Shown: piece by piece, positions 6,180 to 14,163 of the stretch
How the letters are laid out: each line of letters opens with the position of its first letter
Numbering within the stretch: the first letter of the stretch is position 1
Assembly: GCA_023425285.1 (NCBI GenBank)
Contig: JAFACY010000272.1
Location: 1-17,100, forward strand
Length of the DNA stretch: 17,100 bases
Source of the DNA: Bacillota bacterium
Lineage (GTDB): Bacteria > Bacillota > Clostridia > Tissierellales > Sedimentibacteraceae
Direction: 5' to 3'
The notes under the pieces: model-generated
The model's input: the letters and a program-made list of their open reading frames with translations, nothing else
Told to the model about the DNA's origin: nothing
The model's database searches: none
Made by a program: the position numbers and the translations under genes

Positions 6180-6221
6180 TAACTTAACGATTGAACAACT
6201 GTTCAACTGAACAATTATTCA
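6157..6221 (+). promoter_or_regulatory. Three ArsR/SmtB-type operator dyads
   Basis: Dyad 1, TTGAGCAGTCATTCAA (6157-6172), lies inside the promoter spacer. Dyad 2, TTGAACAACTGTTCAA (6191-6206), has perfect 7-bp arms. Dyad 3, TGAACAATTATTCA (6208-6221), follows directly. All share the TGAA-CA...TTCA pattern of SmtB/CadC/CzrA operators. Dyads 2 and 3 cover the expected transcription start and early transcript. Confidence 0.75.
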
Positions 6222-6256
6222 ACTAAACAACATTAAATAATCAAAGGAGGATATCT

Positions 6257-6613
6257 ATGGGTAGAGATGATATAGTTCATGATTGTGACGTACTGCATTC
6301 TGATGTGGTGGAAGAAGTGCGAAATAGGATGCCCGATGAAGATGAGCTGTATGATTTGGCGGATTTTTTCAAGGTCCTGGGTGACAGCACAAGAGTAAGA
6401 ATAATATGGGCACTTGACGAACATGAAATGTGTGTGTGCGATATAGCTGTCTTGCTTAATATGACAAAATCAGCAATATCTCATCAGCTTAAGTCATTGA
6501 GACAGGCCAATCTGGTTAAGTTCAGAAAAGAAGGCAAGGTTGTATATTATTCTTTGCATGATGATCATGTGAAGGCAATATTTGAAACAGGTATGGAACA
6601 TATTAAAGAATAA
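6257..6613 (+). CDS. ArsR/SmtB-family metal-responsive repressor (CadC/SmtB type)
   Basis: A 118-residue winged-helix repressor that should leave DNA when it binds Zn, Cd or Pb. Both known metal-site types appear intact. The alpha-3N site of CadC has cysteines in the EMCVCDIA motif (C59, C61) plus an N-terminal C10, with H8 and H14 close by. The alpha-5 site of SmtB has D102-x-H104 and H115-x2-E118, with exactly SmtB's spacing. The recognition helix is about SAISHQLKSLRQANLV (72-87), followed by the wing KEGKVVYYSL. CadC of S. aureus has two N-terminal cysteines; here only one is seen, the second position possibly being served by H14. AAAGGAGG precedes the ATG at 6257. It is the first gene of the operon and probably autoregulates through the three upstream dyads. 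Confidence 0.95.
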   Translation: MGRDDIVHDCDVLHSDVVEEVRNRMPDEDELYDLADFFKVLGDSTRVRIIWALDEHEMCVCDIAVLLNMTKSAISHQLKSLRQANLVKFRKEGKVVYYSLHDDHVKAIFETGMEHIKE

Positions 6614-6636
6614 ATAATTTATATTTGGAGGACGTT

Positions 6637-6858
6637 ATGAAAAAGAAATTTGTACTTGAAGGGTTAGATTGCGCAAACTGCGCAGCAAAAATTGAAAATG
6701 ATATAAATAAGATTGATGGAGTAGAGAGCGCATCAATTAATTTAATGACAACAAAGTTAACTATAGAAGCAGCAGAAGACAAAATGCAGGAAATAGCAGA
6801 TACCGCCAAAAAGATTGTAAACAAATATGAGCCTGACGTTATATTCAGGACCGCATAG
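6637..6858 (+). CDS. Stand-alone heavy-metal-associated (HMA) domain protein
   Basis: A 73-residue ferredoxin-like HMA domain with GLDCANCAAKIE near the N-terminus (C12 and C15; D11 before the first cysteine is typical of Zn/Cd/Pb rather than Cu domains). It probably hands metal to the ATPase encoded next. GGAGG lies 6 bases before the ATG at 6637; the frame is open a little further up to a TTG at 6625, but that codon overlaps the ribosome site. The gene ends in TAG (6856-6858), and the ATPase ORF starts six bases later in the same reading frame. The pair therefore looks like one CadA split by a single stop codon; see findings. Confidence 0.92.
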   Translation: MKKKFVLEGLDCANCAAKIENDINKIDGVESASINLMTTKLTIEAAEDKMQEIADTAKKIVNKYEPDVIFRTA

Positions 6859-6864
6859 GCAGAC

Positions 6865-8712
6865 ATGACAAGATTTGTTAATAAATTAGTTAAAAGATTA
6901 ATAATAAGCGCTCTGTTTTTTGTGGCAGGTATCATAGCAGAGGGTGAAATACTGAAATTAATACTATTTTTAATAAGCTTTATTCTGGCAGGCGGAGATG
7001 TTGTAAAAAGGGCAGTACGAAATATTTTCAGAGGAAATGTATTTGACGAAAATTTTCTGATGGCAATAGCTTCAATCGGTGCGTTTTTAATAAATGAAGC
7101 TCCGGAGGGTGTTGCTGTTATGCTGTTCTACCAGTTGGGAGAAGCGTTTCAGGCATACGCTGTGGGAGAATCAAGAAAATCCATAGCAGGACTGATGGAT
7201 ATCCGTCCTGATTATGCAAATGTAAAGGTGGGAGAAGAGTTAATAAAAAAAGACCCCGAGGATGTGAAGGTTGGTGACATTATTGTCATTAAGCCCGGAG
7301 AAAAGGTGCCCCTTGACGGCAAGATTACGGAAGGCTCGTCAATGCTGGACACATCTGCATTGACAGGAGAGTCGGTTCCGAGAGAGGTTTTTGCGGGAAG
7401 TGATATTTTAAGCGGATTTATAAATATGAACGGTCTGATAACTGTGGAGGTAACTAAGGAATTTGAAGAATCTACGGTCAGTAAAATTCTTGACATGGTT
7501 GAAAATGCAAGCAGTAAAAAATCAAAGTCGGAAAAATTTATCACTAAGTTTGCAAAATATTACACACCAATAGTGGTTATAATTGCAGCAGTCCTTGCAA
7601 TTGTACCTCCTTTGATAATAGAAGGAGAGGTATTTAAGGACTGGATATACAGAAGTTTATCGTTTTTAGTTGTTTCCTGTCCGTGTGCGTTGGTTATTTC
7701 TGTTCCCTTAAGCTTTTTCGGGGGAATAGGAGGAAGCTCCAAAAAGGGTATTTTGATAAAGGGAAGCAATTATTTAGAGGTTCTGGCACAGACTGAAACT
7801 ATTGTTTTTGATAAAACGGGTACATTGACCAAGGGTGTATTTAACGTTCAGGAAATAAAACCAAAGGATATAAGCGGCGAAGAACTGCTGAAATATGCCG
7901 CATCTGCGGAAAATTACTCTAACCATCCTATTTCCATGTCATTAAAGCGTGCTTACGGCAAGGAAATAGAAAATGATTTAATTAAGGATGTTGAAGAAAT
8001 ACCCGGACATGGAGTTTCTGCCGTGGTAGACGGCAGGAGAATTTTTGCTGGTAACGAGAAATTAATGTCCAGGGAAAATATAAGCTTTTCAAAAGAGAAT
8101 ATAAGCGGTACCGTTGTGCATGTTGCCATTGACGGTAATTACGCAGGATATATATTGATAGCTGATGAGGTTAAGGAAGATTCCGCAGCAGCGATTAAGA
8201 AGCTCAAAGAGCTTAAAATAAATCAGACAATAATGCTCACAGGTGACAATAAACAAATAGGGGAGCAAACTGCCAAGGCGCTTGGTATAGACAGAGTGTA
8301 TGCTGAACTGCTGCCGGGAGATAAGGTGGAAAAAATCGAAGAGATAATCTCAGAGACCCATAAGGGAAAAGTTGCGTACGTGGGTGACGGCATAAATGAT
8401 GCTCCCGTGCTTGCTAGAGCCGATATAGGTATCGCCATGGGAGGATTAGGCTCCGATGCTGCCATAGAAGCAGCAGACATAGTTATAATGACGGATGAGC
8501 CGTCAAAAATAGCCACGGCAATAAACATTTCAAAGAAGACTCTGGGAATAGCGACACAGAACATTGTATTTGCAATAGGTGTTAAAGCTCTTATATTGTT
8601 ATTGAGTGCCATGGGCTATGCATCAATGTGGGCTGCGGTATTTGCAGATGTGGGAGTTACATTTTTAGCTGTATTGAATTCATTCAGAGCATTAAATGTA
8701 AAGAATATTTAA
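6865..8712 (+). CDS. cadA: P1B-2-type Zn/Cd/Pb-exporting ATPase lacking its N-terminal HMA domain
   Basis: A 615-residue heavy-metal pump. Landmarks: the actuator TGES (167-170), the membrane metal motif SCPC (271-274), the phosphorylation site DKTGT (316-320), the NHP of the nucleotide domain (353-355), MLTGDN (457-462) and GDGINDAP (507-514). K574 in GVKALILLL and D595 in FADVGVTF match the lysine and aspartate that define the Zn/Cd/Pb (P1B-2) subgroup. Typical CadA proteins have 700 or more residues because they carry one or more HMA domains; here that domain is a separate gene upstream. The ATG at 6865 has only a weak TAGG upstream, part of which is the stop codon of the HMA gene, so translation is likely coupled to it. 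It is the last gene of the operon with CadC-like and HMA genes; no clear terminator follows. Confidence 0.96.
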   Translation: MTRFVNKLVKRLIISALFFVAGIIAEGEILKLILFLISFILAGGDVVKRAVRNIFRGNVFDENFLMAIASIGAFLINEAPEGVAVMLFYQLGEAFQAYAVGESRKSIAGLMDIRPDYANVKVGEELIKKDPEDVKVGDIIVIKPGEKVPLDGKITEGSSMLDTSALTGESVPREVFAGSDILSGFINMNGLITVEVTKEFEESTVSKILDMVENASSKKSKSEKFITKFAKYYTPIVVIIAAVLAIVPPLIIEGEVFKDWIYRSLSFLVVSCPCALVISVPLSFFGGIGGSSKKGILIKGSNYLEVLAQTETIVFDKTGTLTKGVFNVQEIKPKDISGEELLKYAASAENYSNHPISMSLKRAYGKEIENDLIKDVEEIPGHGVSAVVDGRRIFAGNEKLMSRENISFSKENISGTVVHVAIDGNYAGYILIADEVKEDSAAAIKKLKELKINQTIMLTGDNKQIGEQTAKALGIDRVYAELLPGDKVEKIEEIISETHKGKVAYVGDGINDAPVLARADIGIAMGGLGSDAAIEAADIVIMTDEPSKIATAINISKKTLGIATQNIVFAIGVKALILLLSAMGYASMWAAVFADVGVTFLAVLNSFRALNVKNI

Positions 8713-8736
8713 TTCCGCAAATAATATAAAAGCTAT

Positions 8737-8765
8737 TTGAACAATCATACATTTATTGATATAAT
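8737..8765 (+). promoter_or_regulatory. Predicted promoter of ptb
   Basis: TTGAAC (8737-8742), a 17-base spacer and TATAAT (8760-8765), ending 27 bases before the ATG. It indicates that ptb can be transcribed independently of the efflux operon. Confidence 0.6.
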
Positions 8766-8792
8766 ATTGTAAAAATATCTTTTGGAGGAAGT

Positions 8793-9698
8793 ATGGAATT
8801 AAAAAACTTTAAAGAATTAATTGCTAAAGTCCAAAATAACGATACAAAAAAAAGAGTTGCCGTAGCTGCGGCGCACGATGAACATACGTTAGAGGCAGTA
8901 TTTAAAGCTGTAAACGATAAGCTTGTTGAGCCTGTATTGATAGGTGACAAGGAAAAAATTGTTCAGATACTTAAAAATCTTTCTGTAAGCTTTGATGAGA
9001 ATGAAATAATCCATACATCAGGAGATACAGAGGCTGCAGAAAAAACAGTTGAATTAATAAATGAAGGTAAAGCAGATTTTATTATGAAAGGAAAACTTCA
9101 AACCGCAGATTTGTTAAAGGCTGTTGTAAATAAGGAAAAAGGACTGAGAACGGGAAGCGTAATGTCTCATGTTGCCATCCTGGAAATCCCCGCGTATCAT
9201 AAGCTCATGGCTGTTACCGACGGCGGAATGATGATGTATCCTGAGCTTGAGGAAAAGAAGCAGATTGTAGAAAATGCAGTGGGTGTATTTACGGCAATGG
9301 GATATGAATGTCCGAAGGTTGCGGTTTTAACTGCAGTTGAAACAGTTAATCCTAAGATGCCGGAGGCTGTGGATGCGGATAATCTCAAAAAAATGAATCA
9401 GGACGGGGAAATCAAAGATTGCATCATTGAAGGACCAATATCTGTTGATCTGACATTCAGCAAAGAATCTGCTCAGATAAAAGGATACGAAAGTCCTGTA
9501 ACAGGAGAGGCGGATATACTGCTTGTTCCCAATATAACAACAGGTAACATATTGAGCAAGGCATTGATTGAGTTTGCCGGCGCTACCATGGCAGGCATGA
9601 TAGTGGGTGCAAAGGTGCCCATAGTTTTAACATCAAGGGGAGCAACCTCGGAGGAAAAATATCTGTCCCTGGTTTTATCTGCGTCGTCCGTTAAATAA
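8793..9698 (+). CDS. ptb: Phosphate butyryltransferase
   Basis: A 301-residue phosphate acyltransferase that interconverts butyryl-CoA (or a branched acyl-CoA) and the acyl phosphate, the step before ATP formation by butyrate kinase. It lines up with Ptb through its length: KKRVAVAAAHDEHTLEAV (19-36), EGKADFIMKGKLQTADLLKA, GSVMSHVAILEIP, VTDGGMMMYP, ADILLVPNITTGNILSKAL and the C-terminal TSRGATSEEKYLSL. The length matches Ptb (about 300) rather than the longer Pta. GGAGG precedes the ATG by 4 bases. No butyrate kinase gene adjoins it, unlike the usual ptb-buk pair, so the partner kinase must be elsewhere or the enzyme serves another acyl group. Phosphate acetyltransferase activity cannot be excluded from sequence alone. 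Confidence 0.93.
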   Translation: MELKNFKELIAKVQNNDTKKRVAVAAAHDEHTLEAVFKAVNDKLVEPVLIGDKEKIVQILKNLSVSFDENEIIHTSGDTEAAEKTVELINEGKADFIMKGKLQTADLLKAVVNKEKGLRTGSVMSHVAILEIPAYHKLMAVTDGGMMMYPELEEKKQIVENAVGVFTAMGYECPKVAVLTAVETVNPKMPEAVDADNLKKMNQDGEIKDCIIEGPISVDLTFSKESAQIKGYESPVTGEADILLVPNITTGNILSKALIEFAGATMAGMIVGAKVPIVLTSRGATSEEKYLSLVLSASSVK

Positions 9699-9774
9699 TA
9701 ATATTTAATTACATAAATAAAAGCCCTCACCAATATAAATTATAGTAACACATGTTTATTTTGGGGGGATTATT

Positions 9775-10485
9775 GTGAAGGAAACGGCAGACCTTCTTCA
9801 TTTTACGGATTTTTCAAATTTGAATTCTATCATAAGCGTCGGTTATCTTTGCAGCAGATATTTGTGTTATGCAAATAACATCGAGTTTGCGGATGTTCTG
9901 GATGAAGAGGAAGTTAATAATATTTCTGATAAAATTAAGAGATGTACACGGTTTTATTTTGTTGAGAAGAATAATTATAATATTATGAATCGACTGAATA
10001 CACCCGTGTACCTTTTGTTTAATGAAGACATAATTTATAATGAGCTGGCTTTTTTGTACGATGATGAGCTGCTGATTGACGAACCCGTTCCCATAACTAA
10101 GCTTAAAAATATAATTTTCAGATGCAGTGCGGACTATAAAAGAGCATGCAATTTGTTCGGGAAAAATAAAATGTATGAGGTTCGCCCCGAAATGTTTTTC
10201 CATGATAAAAACTACATCAGGGATTACAACATCGTGTATGACAGCCAGCTTCACAAGGAGGTGTTCATACTGCATTTCAGTTCAAACATGCCCGTTAAAA
10301 ATGACTTGAGGCATGAATACAGTCTGTATGATTTAAATGATAATCTGATGAGGACTGTAAAAGTGAATTTTTTTGAATCGGACAGCACAGATTTCAGCGT
10401 GGAGGTCACCAATCTGCCCTCTATGCCCGTCAAGTTCAAATTCTGGTTTTACGGTGTTTTAAGTATAGAAGAAATAATAGGGTAA
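9775..10485 (+). CDS. DarT/DUF4433-like putative ADP-ribosyltransferase with beta-rich C-terminal extension
   Basis: A 236-residue protein that I match only by motifs. The start LLHFTDFSNLNSIISVGYL (7-25) resembles the DarT opening (H-x-T-x-x-x-N-L-x-x-I-L...G-L). RCTRFYFVEKNNYNIMN (56-72) resembles the DarT segment VPFYFCPRSPMLY. MYEVRPEMFFHDKNYI (133-148) followed by YNIVYDSQ matches the catalytic-glutamate region, making E139 the likely catalytic residue. DarT enzymes ADP-ribosylate thymidine in single-stranded DNA and are held in check by DarG, a macrodomain antitoxin. No DarG-like gene is next to it. Residues 160-236 extend past the core and look like a small beta-sandwich (alternating hydrophobic strands, FKFWFYGVL near the end). 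The start is GTG at 9775 behind GGGGGGA. Catalytic competence and target are unproven. Confidence 0.55.
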   Translation: MKETADLLHFTDFSNLNSIISVGYLCSRYLCYANNIEFADVLDEEEVNNISDKIKRCTRFYFVEKNNYNIMNRLNTPVYLLFNEDIIYNELAFLYDDELLIDEPVPITKLKNIIFRCSADYKRACNLFGKNKMYEVRPEMFFHDKNYIRDYNIVYDSQLHKEVFILHFSSNMPVKNDLRHEYSLYDLNDNLMRTVKVNFFESDSTDFSVEVTNLPSMPVKFKFWFYGVLSIEEIIG

Positions 10486-10487
10486 TT

Positions 10488-10563
10488 AAAAGATGAGATT
10501 CCTCGTTACACTCGGAATGACAGTATGGGTCATCCTGAGCTATAGCGAGCGATCTCATCTTTT
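10488..10563. repeat. Palindromic repeat pair, copies 2 and 3, likely two-way terminator
   Basis: AAAAGATGAGAT (10488-10499) and ATCTCATCTTTT (10552-10563) are perfect inverted ends. Between them lie two facing, diverged copies of the unit seen at 4993-5038: left GAGATTCCTCGTTACACTCG, right (reverse) GAGATCGCTCGCTATAGCTC. The resulting stem of about 30 bp has mismatches and A/T tracts on both sides. It sits between convergent genes and could end transcription from either direction. Confidence 0.75.
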
Positions 10564-10576
10564 GAATTTTAAAATC

Positions 10577-12862
10577 TTATGCTTTTTTTAACATACCCAT
10601 CATTATTTTTTCACTTGTAATAGGTAAATTTCTTATATTAACCTTCGTTGCATTGTATACGGCATTTGCTATTGCGGGAGGGGGAGTATTGATTACCAGC
10701 TCGCCTATTGATTTAGCCCCGAATGGTCCGGATGGTTCATAGCTTGATTCAAAATCAATTCTGATATTTCCCACATCCAGCCTTGACGGTATTTTGTATT
10801 GCATGAATGAATCGTTCATCATTCTGCCCTTGCTGTCATAAATTATATCCTCGTACATGGCCATTCCCATAGCCTGGACAATTCCTCCCTCTGCCTGAAC
10901 TCTCGCCAGATTAGGATTTATAACGGTTCCGCAGTCAATAACTCCCACGTAATCTATTATGTCTATCTTGCCTGTGAGCTTGTCAACCTCAATTTCAACC
11001 AGACCTGCCATGAATGGAGGAGGAGAAACGGGGGAATAATGAGATTCGGCAGCGGACAGATAATTGTTTGAGCCCACGTAGTTGCCGTTTGCCAGTTCCG
11101 ACAATGAAATACCTTCGTTAGTTTTGGCATTGTAGACTGTCTTGCCGTCAAATTCCGTATCCTCAACAGAGCAGCCTAATTTTTTTGCTCCCTCTGCAAG
11201 TATCTTGTTTTTAAGCGTTTCACATGCCTTGACTACAGCCATTCCGGTTATATATGTGGTGCTTGAAGCGTAAGAGCCGGTATCGTAGGGCGAAAGGTCC
11301 GTATCAACACCATGGACTATGATGTTGTCATATTCGCAGTCCATACAGTCGGCAGCCATCTGGGCAAGTATGGTGTCGCAGCCTGTTCCCATATCGGTGG
11401 CACCTATCATCAGGGTGTAAAATCCGTCATCGTTCAGTCTTATTTCCACAGCACCCACGTCCACATTTGAAATTCCGGAGCCCTGCATGGCAACGGCACA
11501 TCCCACGGAACGAACCTTGTGATTACCCATATCCCGGCAGGGATATTTTTTATCCCAGTCAATCATTTTCTTGGCTTTTTCCAGGCATTTATCCAATGTA
11601 CAGCTTTTTAACACCTCGTTGTAATAGGTGGGCAGTGTTTTTCCTACACTGTTTTGTGTAAGCATGTTATTCATCCTTAAAACCGTCGGGTCCATGTTCA
11701 GCCTTGCAGCCAATTCATTTACGGCAGATTCCAATGCAAAGAAGCCCTGTGTTGCTCCGTAGCCTCTATATGCTCCTGCTCCCATTGTATTTGAATAAAC
11801 CACATCAAAATCAAATTTATAGGCATTTGCATTGTATATTGTCATCGCCTTGTGTCCGGACAATCCTACGGTGGTAGGTCCGTGATCTCCGTAAGCACCG
11901 GCATTCCACAACGAATACATGTGTATTGCCTTAATCATTCCGTTTTCGTCGGCACCGAGACGTATTTTTATTACCGCTTCATGGCGGGGACTTCCGTTGG
12001 TGAAGCTTTCCTTACGGGAATAAATCATCTTTGCCGGTTTTTTTGTTATCCATGTTACTATGGCAGGAAACAGCTCGCTCACCACAGATTGCTTTGCTCC
12101 GAAGCCTCCGCCGATTCTCGGCTTGATGACACGAATCTGAGACTTTGGAATTTGCAGGGCGTTTGAGAGTATGCGTCTCACGTGGAAGGGTATCTGAGTG
12201 GAGCTTATAATGTTCAGCCTTCCATAAGCATCGATGCTCGTATATGTTCTGAAGGTTTCCATCATAGTCTGATTGTTAGCCTTCGTGTGATAGTCTTCTT
12301 CGATTATATGTGCGCACTTTGCCAGCTCTTCATCCACATTTCCTATACTCATGCGTTCGGAGGAGCACAGGTTTCTTTTGTTATCGGCTCCGACCTCAAC
12401 CAGACTTACAAAATCATCCTCAGGATGTACTAAAATTTCATTGTCCATTGCATTTCTGAAATCAAGAAGCGGCTCAAGAACATTGTATTTTACCTTTATC
12501 ATTGACAGTGCCTTATCAACGGCTCTTTCGTCTCTGCCGGCAACTATTGCCACCGGGTCTCCCACACATCTGAGCCTTTTATCAAGTATCAGCCTGTCGT
12601 AAGGGCTGGGCTCCGGATATGATTGACCTGCAGTAGTGAATCTCGATTGAGGAACATCCTCATAGGTTAATATGCATTCTATGCCTGAAACATTTTTTGC
12701 TTTTTCCGTGTTTATTTCTTCTATGAGAGCATGGGCATGCGGACTTCTCAGAAGCTTTACGACAAGGCTGCTGCCCTGTGTAACATCATCGGTGTATACG
12801 GGCTTTCCCGTTACGAGTGACATTGCATCCTTTTTTCTTACGGGTTTATTTACGAACTTCAT
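10577..12862 (-). CDS. Molybdenum hydroxylase, large molybdopterin-binding subunit (xanthine dehydrogenase family)
   Basis: The 761-residue catalytic subunit of a three-subunit hydroxylase. It carries the molybdopterin-binding loops GGGFGAKQ (251-258), GAYRGYGATQGFFALE (363-378), GATDMGTG (487-494), DTGSYASSTTYITG (527-540), EGGIVQAMGMAMYE (658-671) and GPFGAKSIGE (712-721). E721 is the universal base that activates the Mo-OH group. R366 occupies the place of the substrate-orienting arginine of xanthine dehydrogenase, but that enzyme's glutamate in GGGFGGKE is Q258 here. The substrate could be a purine, nicotinate or another N-heterocycle; I cannot tell. It is the last gene of the operon; its ATG lies one base after the TGA of the 2Fe-2S gene and uses AAAGGAG inside that gene. 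No XdhC-type maturation factor, transporter or deaminase is adjacent. Confidence 0.94.
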   Translation of the reverse strand: MKFVNKPVRKKDAMSLVTGKPVYTDDVTQGSSLVVKLLRSPHAHALIEEINTEKAKNVSGIECILTYEDVPQSRFTTAGQSYPEPSPYDRLILDKRLRCVGDPVAIVAGRDERAVDKALSMIKVKYNVLEPLLDFRNAMDNEILVHPEDDFVSLVEVGADNKRNLCSSERMSIGNVDEELAKCAHIIEEDYHTKANNQTMMETFRTYTSIDAYGRLNIISSTQIPFHVRRILSNALQIPKSQIRVIKPRIGGGFGAKQSVVSELFPAIVTWITKKPAKMIYSRKESFTNGSPRHEAVIKIRLGADENGMIKAIHMYSLWNAGAYGDHGPTTVGLSGHKAMTIYNANAYKFDFDVVYSNTMGAGAYRGYGATQGFFALESAVNELAARLNMDPTVLRMNNMLTQNSVGKTLPTYYNEVLKSCTLDKCLEKAKKMIDWDKKYPCRDMGNHKVRSVGCAVAMQGSGISNVDVGAVEIRLNDDGFYTLMIGATDMGTGCDTILAQMAADCMDCEYDNIIVHGVDTDLSPYDTGSYASSTTYITGMAVVKACETLKNKILAEGAKKLGCSVEDTEFDGKTVYNAKTNEGISLSELANGNYVGSNNYLSAAESHYSPVSPPPFMAGLVEIEVDKLTGKIDIIDYVGVIDCGTVINPNLARVQAEGGIVQAMGMAMYEDIIYDSKGRMMNDSFMQYKIPSRLDVGNIRIDFESSYEPSGPFGAKSIGELVINTPPPAIANAVYNATKVNIRNLPITSEKIMMGMLKKA

Positions 12863-12863
12863 G

Positions 12864-13334
12864 TCATGCTCCTTTCTTCATATCCGAATATTTTTCCAGA
12901 TATTTTTTTACGGCTCTGAGCTGTCCCATGTATCCTGTGCAGCGACAGAGATTACCTTCCAGGTAATTTTTTATTTCATCCTCTGTGGGGTTGTTCAATT
13001 CGTTTTTCATGGCAATTACGTTCATTATAAATCCGGGGCTGCAAAAACCGCATTGCTCCGCACCCTCATCGGCTAAAAAGCCTCCGAAATCTGCCGCATC
13101 CTCCTGCATTCCCTCAATGGTGGTGACTCTGAGACCATTTGCTCTCACAGCAAGAGTTGAACATGACAAAATCGGCTTGTCCTCTAACAGCACGGTACAA
13201 AGTCCGCAGTTTGAAGTTTCACAGCCGCGCTTTACGCTCAGACACCCCTTCGACCTCAGAAAGTCAAGAAGTATCGTGTCGGGCAATATGTCATCTGTAT
13301 ATTCTTTATCGTTTATCCACAATTTAATCTGCAT
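12864..13334 (-). CDS. Molybdenum hydroxylase, [2Fe-2S] subunit
   Basis: A 156-residue electron-transfer subunit with both expected clusters. The plant-type cluster uses C38, C43, C46 and C58 (GCETSNCGLC...LSC). The C-terminal four-helix domain cluster uses C95 and C98 (QCGFC) with C130 and C132 (NLCRCTGY). It passes electrons from the molybdenum centre to FAD in the partner subunit. The ATG at 13334 overlaps the end of the FAD subunit gene by 11 bases, and the stop is one base before the large-subunit ATG, so all three are translationally linked. The length is normal for the family. Confidence 0.96.
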   Translation of the reverse strand: MQIKLWINDKEYTDDILPDTILLDFLRSKGCLSVKRGCETSNCGLCTVLLEDKPILSCSTLAVRANGLRVTTIEGMQEDAADFGGFLADEGAEQCGFCSPGFIMNVIAMKNELNNPTEDEIKNYLEGNLCRCTGYMGQLRAVKKYLEKYSDMKKGA

Positions 13335-14118
13335 AATATCCTCCGTTCAGTATTTCGTCAATTCCTCTTTTTATGAGAGCATCGGCAAGTATTTGTCTGT
13401 ACTCCCTGCTGCCGCGGATGTTTGTCCCGAAGGAAATGCTGTCAATAACGCCTGATACTGCCTTATCTATATTATCCTTTTTGTAATTTTCGTCCAGGGT
13501 GAATGTGCGTAGTACACCCTTCATAGGTCGTGCACCCACAACTACAAACCATTCATTTTCCTTATTTGCAACTGCACAGGTAAGAACGGGAAAATCTGTT
13601 GCGCTCATGCGGTGACTGTTGTATGAGGATATTCTTCCGTCTTTTTTTATAATAATTTTCACTAAAATATCATTATCAAGCGGCATGCTGACATATTCGC
13701 TTAAGGGAACAATACCTCCCTTAAATAATTCAACATAGCTGTCCAGTGACAGCAGTACCGTCAATATATCCGAAAAACCGAATCTTGACCGTATGCTTCC
13801 TCCTATTGTTGCAAGGTTTCTCATCTGAACTCCCACAATGTGCTTTAGTGATTTGAAGAAAACAGAATTGAAGCATTTGTTGAGGCTTTCGTGAGTTTCC
13901 AGATCTCTCAATGTGCACATGCATCCGATTCTGAAGCTTTCGTTGTCTTCTTCGATCTTATTGAGATTCAAGGCAGATAAATCAATTGCGGTACTGATTT
14001 TCTTTCTTCCCATTCTCATCCACAGCATGCCGCCTATTATGGCATTTCTCCTGCTCTTATTCAGTTCGTATGCTTCTTCCAGGCTTCCGGCAACAACATA
14101 TTTATCTATAGTAAACAT
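13324..14118 (-). CDS. Molybdenum hydroxylase, FAD-binding subunit
   Basis: A 264-residue protein of the CoxM/XdhB FAD subunit group and first gene of the operon. AIIGGMLWMRM (26-36) corresponds to the N-terminal FAD loop normally written GGT-D-L; here the T and D are replaced by M and W. The second loop, QMRNLATIGGSIRSRFGFSD (97-116), is well conserved, and a CO-dehydrogenase-flavoprotein C-terminal domain follows (about 160-258). The changed first loop suggests slightly different FAD contacts, or a member of a divergent branch. AAAGGAG precedes the ATG at 14118. Confidence 0.9.
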   Translation of the reverse strand: MFTIDKYVVAGSLEEAYELNKSRRNAIIGGMLWMRMGRKKISTAIDLSALNLNKIEEDNESFRIGCMCTLRDLETHESLNKCFNSVFFKSLKHIVGVQMRNLATIGGSIRSRFGFSDILTVLLSLDSYVELFKGGIVPLSEYVSMPLDNDILVKIIIKKDGRISSYNSHRMSATDFPVLTCAVANKENEWFVVVGARPMKGVLRTFTLDENYKKDNIDKAVSGVIDSISFGTNIRGSREYRQILADALIKRGIDEILNGGYYAD

Positions 14119-14163
14119 ATTTCTCCTTTTTAATTCAATATTACAATATTTTTAGTCAAAAAC

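Noticed and set aside
6625..6636. TTG at 6625 as start of the HMA protein
   Set aside because: The TTG overlaps the GGAGG that serves the ATG at 6637; HMA domains normally start at the latter point.
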